A stretch of 64,000 nt of DNA from Mesorhizobium sp. M3A.F.Ca.ET.080.04.2.1 (GCF_003952525.1 NZ_CP034451.1:1612001-1676000), one strand, 5' to 3'; numbered from the stretch's first letter, positions 16,595-26,055 are shown. Notes: a model not told the origin generated them from the sequence alone. Made by a program: numbers and translations.

Positions 16595-18022
16595 ATGGCG
16601 CCAGCATCCAGCTATTTCACAGCCGACCAATTGCGCGCCGTGCGGGATATTGCGTTGTCGGCGAGGACACGGGTCATTGCCCTCCTCGACCGCGGATCAA
16701 AACCCGTCGAAGGTGCATCGCCGCAGCAGCAGCGTCTGCGCCAGGCGATTCGCCGGAACGTGCGGGCGGGGACCGTCGCGGCGGCAACGTTGGTCGGCGG
16801 GCTCGGCCTGTGGGCGGCGACAAGCAATCTCGCGGGCGCCGTGGTGGCCGCCGGCCATCTGGTCGTCGATTCCAACGTCAAGGCTGTCCAGCATCCGCAA
16901 GGCGGCGTGGTGGGCGCGCTGAATGTGCAGAACGGCAGCATGGTTTCGGCCGGCGACGTGCTGGTGCGGCTCGACGACACGGTGGCGCGCGCCAACCTCG
17001 CCATCGTCGACAACGGCCTCGACGAGCTTTCGGCCCGCCGCGCGCGGCTGATTGCCGAGCGCGACGGCACTGATGCCGTGCGCTACCCTGAAGAGCTCCT
17101 GGCACGAGCATCCGATCCCGAGGTCGGCCATTTGATCGACGGCGAGAACAAGCTGTTTGCGCTCAGGCGGCAAGCGCGGGACGGCCAGGTTTCCCAGCTG
17201 CGCGAGCGCGTCGTGCAGTTCCGGCAGGAAATCGCCGGCATCGACGCGCAGCAGAAGAGCAAGCAGCAGGAGATCGCGCTCACCAAGGTCGAGCTCGACA
17301 GCATGCGGAACCTCTGGAAGAAGAAGCTGGTGCCGATCTCTCGGATGACCGAGAGCGAGCGGGCCCAGGCCAGGCTCGACGGCGAAAACGGCCAACTGAT
17401 CGCAGCCGCCGCCCAGACTCGCGGCCGCATCAGCGAGATGGAGCTGGCGATCATCCAGATCGACCAGGATATGCGCAGCGAAGTGGCGGGAGAGCTGCGA
17501 GAGATCGACGCCAAGATGGGCGAGCTGCGCGAGCGGCAGATTTCCGCCGAGCAGTCGCTGAAGCAGATCGATATCCGCGCGCCGCAATCGGGCCGCGTGC
17601 ACCAACTGGCAGTGCACACGATCGGCGGCGTCATTGCGCCCGGCGAGGCGATCATGCAGATCGTGCCGACGGCCGACGCCCTGGTGGTCGAGGCGCGTGT
17701 CGCCCCGCAGGACATCGACCAGGTCCGCGTCGGGCAGCCGGCGGCGCTTCGCCTGTCGGCGTTCAGCCAACAGACCACGCCGGAGGTCGAGGGCCAGGTG
17801 GACCGAATCTCGCCCGACCTCATTGAGGACCAGAAGGCGGGCGTCGCCTACTACGCCGTGCGTATCGCGCTGACGAAGAGCAGCCTGAAGCAAGCTGGAC
17901 AGCTCGAGCTGAAGCCCGGCATGCCGGCCGAGGTTTTCCTTCAGACAGGCGAGCGCACGGTCCTCTCCTACCTGCTGAAGCCATTGACCGACCAGGCCAG
18001 CCGGGCGTTTCGCGGCGACTGA
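16595..18022 (+). CDS. HlyD-family periplasmic adaptor of type I secretion
   Basis: A 475-residue membrane fusion protein starting one base after the exporter stop. It has one N-terminal transmembrane segment (about residues 50-72), a lipoyl/barrel-sandwich half (GHLVVDSNVKAVQHPQGGVV, NGSMVSAGDVLVRLD), long alpha-helical hairpins (about 130-330), and the second half (IDIRAPQSGRVHQLAVH, GGVIAPGEAIMQIVP). This is the standard PrtE/HlyD layout. It would link the ABC exporter to a TolC-type outer-membrane channel, which is not encoded here. Confidence 0.93.
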   Translation: MAPASSYFTADQLRAVRDIALSARTRVIALLDRGSKPVEGASPQQQRLRQAIRRNVRAGTVAAATLVGGLGLWAATSNLAGAVVAAGHLVVDSNVKAVQHPQGGVVGALNVQNGSMVSAGDVLVRLDDTVARANLAIVDNGLDELSARRARLIAERDGTDAVRYPEELLARASDPEVGHLIDGENKLFALRRQARDGQVSQLRERVVQFRQEIAGIDAQQKSKQQEIALTKVELDSMRNLWKKKLVPISRMTESERAQARLDGENGQLIAAAAQTRGRISEMELAIIQIDQDMRSEVAGELREIDAKMGELRERQISAEQSLKQIDIRAPQSGRVHQLAVHTIGGVIAPGEAIMQIVPTADALVVEARVAPQDIDQVRVGQPAALRLSAFSQQTTPEVEGQVDRISPDLIEDQKAGVAYYAVRIALTKSSLKQAGQLELKPGMPAEVFLQTGERTVLSYLLKPLTDQASRAFRGD

Positions 18023-18128
18023 ACCTCCAATTGCCTGATCGAGGCTGCCGGCGCGGTCGAGCGGGCCGTTCCCCACTCCGCCTGCTGTCGCCCTCCCTAC
18101 GAGGAACGCCGTTTATCCGGCGCTTGAA

Positions 18129-18146
18129 TTAATTGAACGTTCGTTT
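18129..18146. promoter_or_regulatory. Possible TetR operator palindrome
   Basis: The perfect palindrome GAACGTTC (18135-18142) lies in an AT-rich stretch (TTAATTGAACGTTCGTTTTA) about 30 bases upstream of the TetR start. Local TetR regulators often bind such sites over their own promoter. The assignment is by position and symmetry only. Confidence 0.4.
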
Positions 18147-18174
18147 TATTATTGCGGACGAAGAGGCGACTGAG

Positions 18175-18822
18175 ATGGCGCGCACGACGGGCTCCGACGG
18201 GGAAAAGACAGAGGCTGCCGTCCGCGAAGCGGCGGTCGGCCTGATCGCGCGCCTCGGTTATGAGGCGATGTCCATGCGCCTGCTGGCGGCGGAAGTCGGC
18301 GTGCAGGCCGCCGCGCTCTACCGCTACTTCCCGACCAAGGAAGACCTCCTGTTCACGCTGATGCGCGAGCACATGGAAAGACTGCTGGAGGCCTGGCGAT
18401 CGGCCCGCCCCGCTGCCGAGGATCCCGTGGCGCGCCTTGCCGCCTATGTCGAGACCCACATCGCCTTCCACATCGCGCGCCGCCACGCCACGCATGTCTC
18501 CAACATGGAGCTGCGCAGCCTTTCGCCGGACCGGCTCACCCAGATCCTCAAGCTGCGCACGGCCTATGAGAAGGAATTGCGCGCGATCCTGCGCGACGGC
18601 GCGGAGGATGGCGTCTTTGCGATCGACGACATCGGGCTCACCGCTATGGCGCTGATCCAGATGATGACCGGCGTCATCGTCTGGTTCCGGCCGGGCGAGC
18701 GGCTGTCGATCGCCGAAGTCACCACCTCATATCTTTCGATGACAATGCGCCTGGTCGGCGCGACAATCAGCCAAGGCGAAGCGCGCCCCTCCGGGCGCGC
18801 CAGGGCCGTCGTGGCACTCTGA
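18175..18822 (+). CDS. TetR/AcrR-family transcriptional regulator
   Basis: A 215-residue regulator. The N-terminal helix-turn-helix is clear at about residues 15-60 (GLIARLGYEAMSMRLLAAEVG, then AAALYRYFPTKEDLL). The rest is the helical ligand-binding domain. The ATG at 18175 follows GAGGCGACTGAG and matches the usual family length; an upstream ATG at 18133 would overlap the palindrome. It lies directly before isovaleryl-CoA dehydrogenase, so it probably controls the leucine/isovalerate genes in response to an acyl-CoA, as is known for other branched-chain catabolic regulators. The ligand is inferred. Confidence 0.9.
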   Translation: MARTTGSDGEKTEAAVREAAVGLIARLGYEAMSMRLLAAEVGVQAAALYRYFPTKEDLLFTLMREHMERLLEAWRSARPAAEDPVARLAAYVETHIAFHIARRHATHVSNMELRSLSPDRLTQILKLRTAYEKELRAILRDGAEDGVFAIDDIGLTAMALIQMMTGVIVWFRPGERLSIAEVTTSYLSMTMRLVGATISQGEARPSGRARAVVAL

Positions 18823-18873
18823 GTTTCACGCATGATCCCCACGAAGATCGGGGCATGCGCAGGGAGGAACGGC

Positions 18874-20037
18874 ATGTACACGAACACGTTGAGCTTCGGG
18901 CTTGATGCCGACATAGAGGCGTTGCGCGACAGCGTGCGGCGCTTCGCGCAGGACAGGATCGCGCCGATCGCGGCCGAGATCGACCGCACCAACGAGTTCC
19001 CGGCGCATCTTTGGACCGAGCTCGGCGCGCTTGGCCTGCTCGGCATCACGGCGGATCCCGATTTCGGCGGCACCGGCATGGGCTATCTCGCGCATGTCGT
19101 CGCCGTCGAGGAGATCTCGCGCGCCTCGGCGTCGGTGGGGCTGTCCTACGGCGCGCACTCCAACCTCTGCGTCAACCAGATCAACCGCTGGGCAACGTCG
19201 GCGCAGAAGGAGAAATACCTTCCGGCGCTCTGCAGCGGCGAGAAGGTGGGCGCGCTGGCGATGTCGGAATCGGGTGCCGGCTCGGACGTCGTGTCGCTCC
19301 GGCTGCGCGCCGAAAAGCGCAATGACCGTTATGTGCTCAACGGCTCCAAAATGTGGATCACGAACGGTCCCGACGCCGAGACGCTGGTGGTCTACGCAAA
19401 AACCGATCCGGAGCGAAACTCGCGCGGCATCACCGCCTTTATCGTCGAGAAGACGATGGCAGGTTTTTCGGTGGCGCAGAAACTCGACAAGCTCGGCATG
19501 CGTGGCTCCAACACCGGCGAGCTGGTGTTCGAGAACGTCGAAGTGCCTTTCGAGAACGTGCTGCATGAAGAAGGGCGCGGGGTCGAGGTGCTGATGTCGG
19601 GGCTCGACTATGAGCGCGCCGTGCTGGCCGGAGGGCCGATCGGCCTGATGGCGGCGTGCCTCGACGTTGCAATCCCTTACGTCCACGAGCGCAAGCAGTT
19701 CGGCCGGCCGATCGGCGAGTTCCAGTTGGTTCAAGGCAAGCTCGCCGACATGTATGCGACGATGAACGCCGCGCGCGCCTATGTCTATGCAGTGGCCGCC
19801 GCCTGCGACCGTGGCGAGACCACGCGCAAGGACGCCGCCGGCTGCGTGCTGTTCGCAGCCGAAAAGGCGACGCAGATGGCGCTCGACGCCATCCAGTTGC
19901 TCGGCGGCAATGGCTACATCAACGACTATCCGACCGGCCGGCTTTTGCGCGACGCCAAGCTCTACGAGATCGGCGCCGGCACCAGCGAAATCCGCCGCTG
20001 GCTGATCGGCCGCGAGATCATGGCGGAGGGGACGTGA
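18874..20037 (+). CDS. Isovaleryl-CoA dehydrogenase
   Basis: A 387-residue acyl-CoA dehydrogenase. The helix-G sequence [13 protein letters not shown] places the catalytic Glu (residue 247) where isovaleryl-CoA dehydrogenases have it, unlike the late Glu of most family members. ACAD motifs [13 protein letters not shown] and QLLGGNGY are present. It oxidises isovaleryl-CoA to 3-methylcrotonyl-CoA with FAD and passes electrons to ETF. The start at 18874 (MYTNTLSF) follows GGGAGGAACGGC and is better than the in-frame 18832. It is followed by a DUF1444 gene overlapping its stop, then methylcrotonyl-CoA carboxylase, so the leucine pathway role is well supported. Confidence 0.93.
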   Translation: MYTNTLSFGLDADIEALRDSVRRFAQDRIAPIAAEIDRTNEFPAHLWTELGALGLLGITADPDFGGTGMGYLAHVVAVEEISRASASVGLSYGAHSNLCVNQINRWATSAQKEKYLPALCSGEKVGALAMSESGAGSDVVSLRLRAEKRNDRYVLNGSKMWITNGPDAETLVVYAKTDPERNSRGITAFIVEKTMAGFSVAQKLDKLGMRGSNTGELVFENVEVPFENVLHEEGRGVEVLMSGLDYERAVLAGGPIGLMAACLDVAIPYVHERKQFGRPIGEFQLVQGKLADMYATMNAARAYVYAVAAACDRGETTRKDAAGCVLFAAEKATQMALDAIQLLGGNGYINDYPTGRLLRDAKLYEIGAGTSEIRRWLIGREIMAEGT

Positions 20038-20948
20038 GTTACTTCAAAATATCAAGGCTGTCGAAACATCTCTGGGCAGTGGCACGCGGAGTTCTCGCGT
20101 CCGTATCGCTGTCCGGATTTGTGGCGACAGCGCATTCCGATACGCTAAGATTCAAGGATACTGCGGCGCTTCGGCTTGAGGTTATCTCGCGGTTGAGGAG
20201 CGATAGCCGTGTCAAGGAGGCTATCCCTGATCCTGTCGATCTGGCTCGACTGAGCGTAACGACAGTGCGCCCGGGTAAGGACCAGAAACTTGAAATCGAC
20301 GTCACCAACCTGCTTGGTCGCCTTCGCGAACTGCCTGCCAACGAAGTCGAAACTGAGATCCATCGCTTCTTGAACGTTCTTGTCCTCACCGATACCGAAA
20401 GCGGTTTCGACGCTGACCACCTAATCGCGAACATTCGACCTCGCGAGCATCTGGATGCCTTTAAAGACGACGTGGCACCCGGAAAAGGAACTACCTATGA
20501 GGATCTCGCTGGAGATGTCGTCATCCTCTATCAGATCGATGCTGAGGAGTCGCTTGCAAGCGTGCCGTTTTCCGACGTCGGAGGCCGTTCCCTCCCACAA
20601 CTTCGCCAGCTTGCTCTAGAAAATATCGACAAGCAGATGCCCCAGGTCAGGCAGGAGAAGATTCGCGACGGGATATCCCTCTTCACCGTCGAAGGTGATG
20701 AGGCTATCTCACCCGCTCTTCTACTTACCGACAAATTTTGGGCACTGCTTGAACCCCAGTTTCCCGACGGAGTACTTATAGCTATTCCGCGACGCGACTC
20801 AATTTTTGTATTCGACAAGCGCCTGCCCAACTCGGTTCAGTTAGCCCGCACCTTGATCACCAGGGTTTTTCGAGACGAGCCTGACCTTTTGTCTGAGAAT
20901 ATCTTCGAGCGGCGAGACGGCAAGTTGCAAGTCGTGGCCGAGCAATAG
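20034..20948 (+). CDS. DUF1444 family protein inside the leucine operon
   Basis: A 304-residue protein whose GTG start shares GTGA with the dehydrogenase stop and sits after GGAGGGGAC, so it is translationally coupled. It matches the DUF1444 (YtpQ-like) pattern: [15 protein letters not shown], a [12 protein letters not shown] helix, [22 protein letters not shown], and [19 protein letters not shown] hydrophobic N-terminal stretch ([18 protein letters not shown]) may be a signal or anchor. Function is unknown. Its codons are visibly less GC-rich than those of its neighbours, which suggests later insertion. The frame continues upstream as a shadow within the dehydrogenase gene, so the start rests on the overlap and ribosome binding site. 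Confidence 0.85.
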   Translation: MSYFKISRLSKHLWAVARGVLASVSLSGFVATAHSDTLRFKDTAALRLEVISRLRSDSRVKEAIPDPVDLARLSVTTVRPGKDQKLEIDVTNLLGRLRELPANEVETEIHRFLNVLVLTDTESGFDADHLIANIRPREHLDAFKDDVAPGKGTTYEDLAGDVVILYQIDAEESLASVPFSDVGGRSLPQLRQLALENIDKQMPQVRQEKIRDGISLFTVEGDEAISPALLLTDKFWALLEPQFPDGVLIAIPRRDSIFVFDKRLPNSVQLARTLITRVFRDEPDLLSENIFERRDGKLQVVAEQ

Positions 20949-20957
20949 GAGACGACC

Positions 20958-22565
20958 ATGGCCACGCTCCATACCCAAATCTCCCCCGCTTCCGACACTT
21001 TCCGCGCCAATGCCCTGCGCATGCGGGAGTTGGTCGACGAGATCGCCGAGAAGGCTGCCGGCGTCGAGCGTGGCGGCTCGGACGAGGCGCGCGAGCGCCA
21101 TCAGGGCCGCGGCAAGCTGCTGCCGCGCGAGCGGTTGGCGCAACTGCTCGATACCGGTTCGCCCTTCCTCGAGGTCGGTCAGTTCGCGGCATGGTCGATG
21201 TATGGCGAGGAGATTCCGTCTGCCGGCATCATCACCGGCATCGGCCGCGTCGAGGGCCGGGAAGTCATGGTTGTCGTCAACGACGCCACGGTGAAGGGCG
21301 GCACCTACTATCCGCTCACGGTGAAGAAGCATTTGCGCGCGCAGGAGATCGCGTTGCAGAACAACCTGCCCTGCATCTATCTCGTCGACAGCGGTGGCGC
21401 CAATCTGCCCAACCAGGACGAGGTCTTTCCGGACCGCGAGCATTTCGGCCGCATCTTCTACAACCAGGCCAACATGTCGGCGGCAGGCATCCCGCAGATC
21501 GCCTGCGTGATGGGGTCCTGCACGGCGGGCGGCGCCTATGTGCCGGCGATGTCGGACGAGACGATCATGGTGCGCAACCAGGCGACCATCTTCCTCGGCG
21601 GGCCGCCGCTGGTGAAGGCCGCCACCGGCGAGGATGTCAGCGCCGAGGAGCTTGGCGGCGCCGACGTCCACACCCGGCTTTCCGGCGTTGCCGACCATTA
21701 CGCGGTGGATGACGAACATGCCTTGGCCATCTGCCGGCGCATCGTCAAAAACCTCAATCGGACCAAAGCCGTAAGTCTGCACTTACAGAAATCGATTCCG
21801 CCGCTTCACGATCCGCATGAACTCTACGGCGTCGTGCCGACGGACCTGCGCCAGCCCTATGATGTGCGCGAGGTGATCGCGCGCATTGTCGACGGCTCGG
21901 AATTCGACGAGTTCAAGCAGAATTATGGCACGACTCTCGTCACGGGTTTTGCGCATCTGCACGGCATGCCGGTCGGCATCCTCGGCAACAACGGGGTGCT
22001 GTTTTCGGAAAGCGCCCTGAAGGGCGCGCATTTCATCGAGCTCTGCTGCCAGCGTGGCATTCCGCTCGTCTTCCTGCAGAACATCACCGGCTTCATGGTG
22101 GGCAAGAAATATGAAGCCGGCGGCATCGCCAAGGACGGCGCCAAGCTGGTGATGGCGGTGGCCACGGCACGCGTGCCGAAGCTCACCGTCATCATCGGCG
22201 GCTCGTTCGGCGCCGGCAATTACGGCATGTGCGGCCGTGCCTACTCTCCCCGCTTCCTGTGGATGTGGCCGAACGCGCGCATCTCGGTGATGGGCGGCGA
22301 GCAGGCCGCGACAGTGCTTGCCATGGTCAAGCGCGAGGGCATCGAACGCAAGGGGGGCGAATGGACGACGGAAGAGGAAGCAAAGTTCAGGAAGCCGATC
22401 CTGATGAAATACGAGCATGAGGGCCACCCGCTCTATTCCTCGGCCAGGCTCTGGGACGACGGCATCATCGATCCGGCCAAGACGCGCGAGGTGCTGGCGC
22501 TCAGCCTCTCGGCGGCGCTCAATGCCGGGATCGGGGACACGAAATTCGGCGTGTTCAGGATGTAG
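20958..22565 (+). CDS. mccB: Methylcrotonyl-CoA carboxylase, carboxyltransferase (beta) subunit
   Basis: A 535-residue acyl-CoA carboxylase beta chain of the methylcrotonyl-CoA type. Landmarks are the N-terminal [54 protein letters not shown], the [13 protein letters not shown] oxyanion region, and C-terminal [23 protein letters not shown]. It transfers CO2 from biotin to 3-methylcrotonyl-CoA. It starts nine bases after the DUF1444 stop with GGAGACGACC before the ATG. The matching biotin subunit is at 24059, separated by three unrelated genes. Symbol by family recognition; liuB is the equivalent name in other genera. Confidence 0.93.
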   Translation: MATLHTQISPASDTFRANALRMRELVDEIAEKAAGVERGGSDEARERHQGRGKLLPRERLAQLLDTGSPFLEVGQFAAWSMYGEEIPSAGIITGIGRVEGREVMVVVNDATVKGGTYYPLTVKKHLRAQEIALQNNLPCIYLVDSGGANLPNQDEVFPDREHFGRIFYNQANMSAAGIPQIACVMGSCTAGGAYVPAMSDETIMVRNQATIFLGGPPLVKAATGEDVSAEELGGADVHTRLSGVADHYAVDDEHALAICRRIVKNLNRTKAVSLHLQKSIPPLHDPHELYGVVPTDLRQPYDVREVIARIVDGSEFDEFKQNYGTTLVTGFAHLHGMPVGILGNNGVLFSESALKGAHFIELCCQRGIPLVFLQNITGFMVGKKYEAGGIAKDGAKLVMAVATARVPKLTVIIGGSFGAGNYGMCGRAYSPRFLWMWPNARISVMGGEQAATVLAMVKREGIERKGGEWTTEEEAKFRKPILMKYEHEGHPLYSSARLWDDGIIDPAKTREVLALSLSAALNAGIGDTKFGVFRM

Positions 22566-22568
22566 ACG

Positions 22569-23099
22569 ATGAGTGCCCTCGGCGACAGGATCCGTATCCA
22601 CACCGGCGACATCACGAAGCTCGCGGTCGACGCCATCGTCAACGCCGCCAACTCCTCGCTGCTCGGCGGTGGCGGCGTCGACGGCGCTATCCACCGCGCG
22701 GCAGGGCCCGAACTGGTTGCCGAATGCCGCATGCTCAATGGCTGCAAGACCGGCGATGCCAAGCTGACCAAGGGCTACCGGCTTCCGGCGCGCTATGTCA
22801 TCCACACGGTCGGTCCAGTCTGGCATGGCGGCGGCAAGGGCGAGGCCGACCTGCTTGCCTCCTGCTACCGGCGCTCGCTCGAGGTCGCCCTCGCCCATGA
22901 TTGCCGCACTGTGGCTTTTCCGGCGATCTCGACCGGCATCTACGGCTATCCGAAAGACCAGGCCACGGAAATAGCAGTCGAAACTGTCGCTGCCTTTTTT
23001 AGTGAAAATGCGATTCCCGAAATCGTGACTTTCTGCTGCTTCGACCAGCAAACGGCCGAACTATACCGATCAGCCATTTCTGCGCGTGACGGGTCCTGA
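22569..23099 (+). CDS. Macrodomain protein, O-acetyl-ADP-ribose deacetylase type
   Basis: A 176-residue single macrodomain: [21 protein letters not shown] (ADP-ribose-binding Asp and Asn), [16 protein letters not shown], the catalytic-type loop, and [12 protein letters not shown] for the phosphate loop. The family (MacroD/YmdB) removes acetyl from O-acetyl-ADP-ribose or ADP-ribose from proteins. It begins three bases after the mccB stop, so it is co-transcribed. Why it sits in the leucine operon is not clear; the last 30 codons are less GC-rich than the rest. Confidence 0.93.
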   Translation: MSALGDRIRIHTGDITKLAVDAIVNAANSSLLGGGGVDGAIHRAAGPELVAECRMLNGCKTGDAKLTKGYRLPARYVIHTVGPVWHGGGKGEADLLASCYRRSLEVALAHDCRTVAFPAISTGIYGYPKDQATEIAVETVAAFFSENAIPEIVTFCCFDQQTAELYRSAISARDGS

Positions 23100-23220
23100 A
23101 CAATGATGAGCGAGACGGCCCATCTGTACACAAAAGTGCGAGTTGGCACCTTGGCGCTGGCGGCGGCGCAAAATATTCGCTACTGCTCACCCTGGATTGG
23201 GCAATTTGGGTGGGGAAAAG

Positions 23221-23592
23221 ATGATTCTGAATCACTGTCGCAAGTCGACTGTTTCGATACTTGCAGGATTGCTGATAGTCGCGGCGCCAGGCATCGGCGC
23301 GGCGCAGTCATTGGCCGGCAGCAAGGGCGATGTGCGCTATCCGGTATACTTCCCGCTCGGGACCAGGGGAGATTGCGGCAAGGCCTACAATGCCTATGTC
23401 GCGGCGAACGGCCATTCCGCTTACGCTTCCACGCCGATCGCCCGGATGACGGAATTCTTCATCTGCGGCGTCCACGTCAACGCCAAGAGCCAGAAAGCGG
23501 CGGAGGACCTGGCTATGCGCTCATGCCAGGGCGGGCTCAAGAAATACAAATTCCAGACCAGCGGGGCCTGCAGCGTCGCGGCATCGAAGTAG
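23221..23592 (+). CDS. Small secreted four-Cys protein, copy 1
   Basis: A 123-residue protein with a signal peptide (SILAGLLIVAAPGIGAAQS) and a compact mature domain: LAGSKGDVRYPVYFPLGT, CGKAYNAYVAANGHSAYA, FFICGVHVNAKSQKAAEDLAMRSC, and a final GACSVAASK. Four Cys remain after cleavage, at the same places as in the next gene, so two disulfides in the periplasm or outside are likely. The ATG at 23221 follows GGGTGGGGAAAAG. I do not recognise a characterised family. It sits between the macrodomain gene and its own paralogue. Confidence 0.82.
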   Translation: MILNHCRKSTVSILAGLLIVAAPGIGAAQSLAGSKGDVRYPVYFPLGTRGDCGKAYNAYVAANGHSAYASTPIARMTEFFICGVHVNAKSQKAAEDLAMRSCQGGLKKYKFQTSGACSVAASK

Positions 23593-23634
23593 CCGCCAGG
23601 CGAGAAGGGCAATTCTTCCGGTGGGGAAAGCAAA

Positions 23635-24009
23635 GTGAAATCAATGAGCTGCAAGCGGGCAGCCGCGGCGATGTTGGCCGGCCTGCTGATAGTCGCATCG
23701 TCCGGCGCCGCCATGGCCGGATCGCTGGCCGGAAGCGAGGGGGACACGCGTTTCCCGCCGTTTCTGCCGCGAAATCCCAAGGATCCATGCACCAAGGCCT
23801 ACAAGGCCTATGTGGCGGCGGGCGGCCACTCGGCCTATGCCACCACGCCCTATGCCCGGATCATGTCGTCCTACATCATCTGTGGCGGACACCTGAATGC
23901 TCCGTCTCAGAAGGCGGCGGAAGATCTGGCGATGAAATCCTGCCTGGCCACGCGCGCGCACTACAAGGTGGTAACAGGCGGCGCCTGCGAGATCGCCGCC
24001 TCGAAGTAG
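23635..24009 (+). CDS. Small secreted four-Cys protein, copy 2
   Basis: A 124-residue paralogue of the preceding gene with the same layout: signal peptide (AAMLAGLLIVASSGAAMA), LAGSEGDTRFPPFLPRNP, CTKAYKAYVAAGGHSAYA, YIICGGHLNAPSQKAAEDL, and GACEIAASK. The four Cys are conserved. The start is GTG 23635 or ATG 23644; both follow GGTGGGGAAAGC, a leader also present upstream of copy 1 (GGTGGGGAAAAG), so the tandem duplication took its ribosome binding site along. Function unknown. Confidence 0.82.
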   Translation: MKSMSCKRAAAAMLAGLLIVASSGAAMAGSLAGSEGDTRFPPFLPRNPKDPCTKAYKAYVAAGGHSAYATTPYARIMSSYIICGGHLNAPSQKAAEDLAMKSCLATRAHYKVVTGGACEIAASK

Positions 24010-24058
24010 GCCGACGCCTGCCAGACTGGCGCCGGCCGAGACAAGACCGGGAGGCTCC

Positions 24059-26023
24059 ATGTTCGGCAAGATCCTGATCGCCAATCGCGGCGAGATCGCC
24101 TGCCGCGTCATCCGCACGGCGCGCAGGCTCGGCGTGCGCACCGTCGCCGTCTACGCGGACGCCGACGCTCGCGCGCTGCATGTCGAGATGGCCGACGAGG
24201 CGGTGCATATCGGTCCCTCGCCGGTCGGTGAAAGCTATCTGCACGGCGACAGAATAGTTGCCGCGGCGCTCGCCAGCGGTGCAGAGGCGATCCACCCCGG
24301 CTACGGCTTTCTTTCGGAGAATCCCGGTTTCGTCGATCAGGTGACGGCGGCCGGGCTCGTCTTCATCGGCCCTTCGGCAGCCTCGATCCGCGCCATGGGA
24401 CTGAAGGACGCGGCCAAGCGGCTGATGGAAAAGGCCGGCGTGCCCGTGGTCCCGGGCTATCACGGCGAGGCGCAGGAGATCGTTCTGCTCGCCTCCAAGG
24501 CGCGCGAGATCGGCTATCCCGTGCTGATCAAGGCGCGCGCCGGCGGCGGCGGCAAAGGCATGCGCCGCGTCGACCATCCGGATGATTTCTCCGAGGCGCT
24601 GTCCGGCGCCCGGCGCGAGGCCAAGGCCGCCTTCGGCGACGACCGCGTGCTGGTGGAAAAATATGTCGACAAGCCGCGCCATATCGAAGTTCAGGTGTTC
24701 GGCGACAATTTCGGCAATGCCGTCCATCTCTTCGAGCGCGACTGCTCGGCACAGCGACGCCACCAGAAGGTGATCGAGGAAGCGCCCGCCCCCGGCATGA
24801 CGCCGGCGCTGCGCAAGGCGATGGCCGAGGCGGCGGTCAAGGCCGCGAAGGCCATCGGCTATTCAGGCGCCGGCACGATCGAGTTCATCGTCGATGCCTC
24901 GGAAGGACTGAAGGCGGACCGCTTCTGGTTCATGGAGATGAACACCCGCCTCCAGGTCGAGCATCCGGTCACCGAAATGGTCACCGGCGTCGATCTTGTC
25001 GAGTGGCAGTTGCGCGTGGCGTCGGGCGAGAAACTGCCCAAGGCGCAGAGCGAAATCCAGCTTGCAGGTCACGCCTTCGAGGCGCGCATCTATGCCGAGG
25101 ACGCGGCCAAGGGCTTCCTGCCGGCAACGGGCACGCTCCACCATCTGAAGTTTCCGGACTCGGCACCGGACGGGGCCGCACTACGCATCGAGACCGGCGT
25201 GCGGGCCGGCGACACGATCTCCCCCTTCTACGATCCAATGATCGCCAAGCTGGTTGTCCGGGCTCCGGACAGGGCGTCCGCGCTAGCCGCGCTGATCAAG
25301 GCGCTCGCGCAGATGGAGGTGGCCGGTTCCACCGTCAACACCGCCTTCCTCGCCGCGCTTGCGGCCAACGCCGATTTCGCGGCCGGCGATGTCGACACCG
25401 GGCTGATCGGCCGGCATCAGGAGGAACTCATCGCCCTGCCCCCGCCAAGCGACGAAACGATCGCCGCCGCAGCCCTCGCGGCCACCGGCGCAGGCGCTCC
25501 AGACATCAGCGGCGATCCTTGGTCCTCGCTTGCCGGCTATGCGCATTTCCACACCGTGGCGCGGCGCATCAGACTTCGTTACGGCGATGAAGACATGCTG
25601 GCACGGGTCTCGGCGCGGCCGGACGGCCGCTTCCAGGTGGCGCTGGAGGCACCGCACGATGCGGTCAATTCGCATGATCTGCGGACCCTTCCGCGCACCG
25701 CACGCTGGCCCGGGCATGTCACCGTGTTCGACGGCGCGGTCGCCCATTCCTTCACGGTGCCTGACCCGCTCGCCAAGGCCGACGAGGCCGCGGCCGCCTC
25801 GGGCAGCCTGCGCGCACCGATGCCGGGACTGGTCAAGCTGGTGCGGGCCGCAGCCGGGGATGCGGTGATCAAGGGCCAGCCCCTCTTGATCCTCGAGGCA
25901 ATGAAGATGGAACATACCATCGCAGCACCGCATGATGGGGTGATCGCAGAGATCGCGGCCGAGGGCGCGCAGGTGAGCGACGGCACGGTATTGGTGCGGT
26001 TCGCGGAGGACGGCCAGGGCTGA
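24059..26023 (+). CDS. mccA: Methylcrotonyl-CoA carboxylase, biotin-containing (alpha) subunit
   Basis: A 654-residue biotin carboxylase plus biotin carrier. The N-terminal domain FGKILIANRGEIACRVIRTARRLG, the ATP-grasp glycine-rich loop KARAGGGGKGMRRV, and EMNTRLQVEHPVTEMVTG are standard. The C-terminal carrier has EAMKMEH with biotinylated Lys616. Length and the middle segment fit the MCC alpha rather than the acetyl-CoA carboxylase AccC type. It carboxylates biotin with ATP and bicarbonate for mccB. It is 50 bases after the second small secreted gene; GGGAGGCTCC precedes the ATG. Confidence 0.93.
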   Translation: MFGKILIANRGEIACRVIRTARRLGVRTVAVYADADARALHVEMADEAVHIGPSPVGESYLHGDRIVAAALASGAEAIHPGYGFLSENPGFVDQVTAAGLVFIGPSAASIRAMGLKDAAKRLMEKAGVPVVPGYHGEAQEIVLLASKAREIGYPVLIKARAGGGGKGMRRVDHPDDFSEALSGARREAKAAFGDDRVLVEKYVDKPRHIEVQVFGDNFGNAVHLFERDCSAQRRHQKVIEEAPAPGMTPALRKAMAEAAVKAAKAIGYSGAGTIEFIVDASEGLKADRFWFMEMNTRLQVEHPVTEMVTGVDLVEWQLRVASGEKLPKAQSEIQLAGHAFEARIYAEDAAKGFLPATGTLHHLKFPDSAPDGAALRIETGVRAGDTISPFYDPMIAKLVVRAPDRASALAALIKALAQMEVAGSTVNTAFLAALAANADFAAGDVDTGLIGRHQEELIALPPPSDETIAAAALAATGAGAPDISGDPWSSLAGYAHFHTVARRIRLRYGDEDMLARVSARPDGRFQVALEAPHDAVNSHDLRTLPRTARWPGHVTVFDGAVAHSFTVPDPLAKADEAAAASGSLRAPMPGLVKLVRAAAGDAVIKGQPLLILEAMKMEHTIAAPHDGVIAEIAAEGAQVSDGTVLVRFAEDGQG

Positions 26024-26055
26024 CAGCCTTGTAATCGGACATGTGCCGCGGGACA

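Noticed and set aside
15294..16922. Overlapping frame inside the exporter gene (542 codons)
   Set aside because: Arg/Gly-rich shadow in the second frame of the exporter and the start of the adaptor gene; no motifs.
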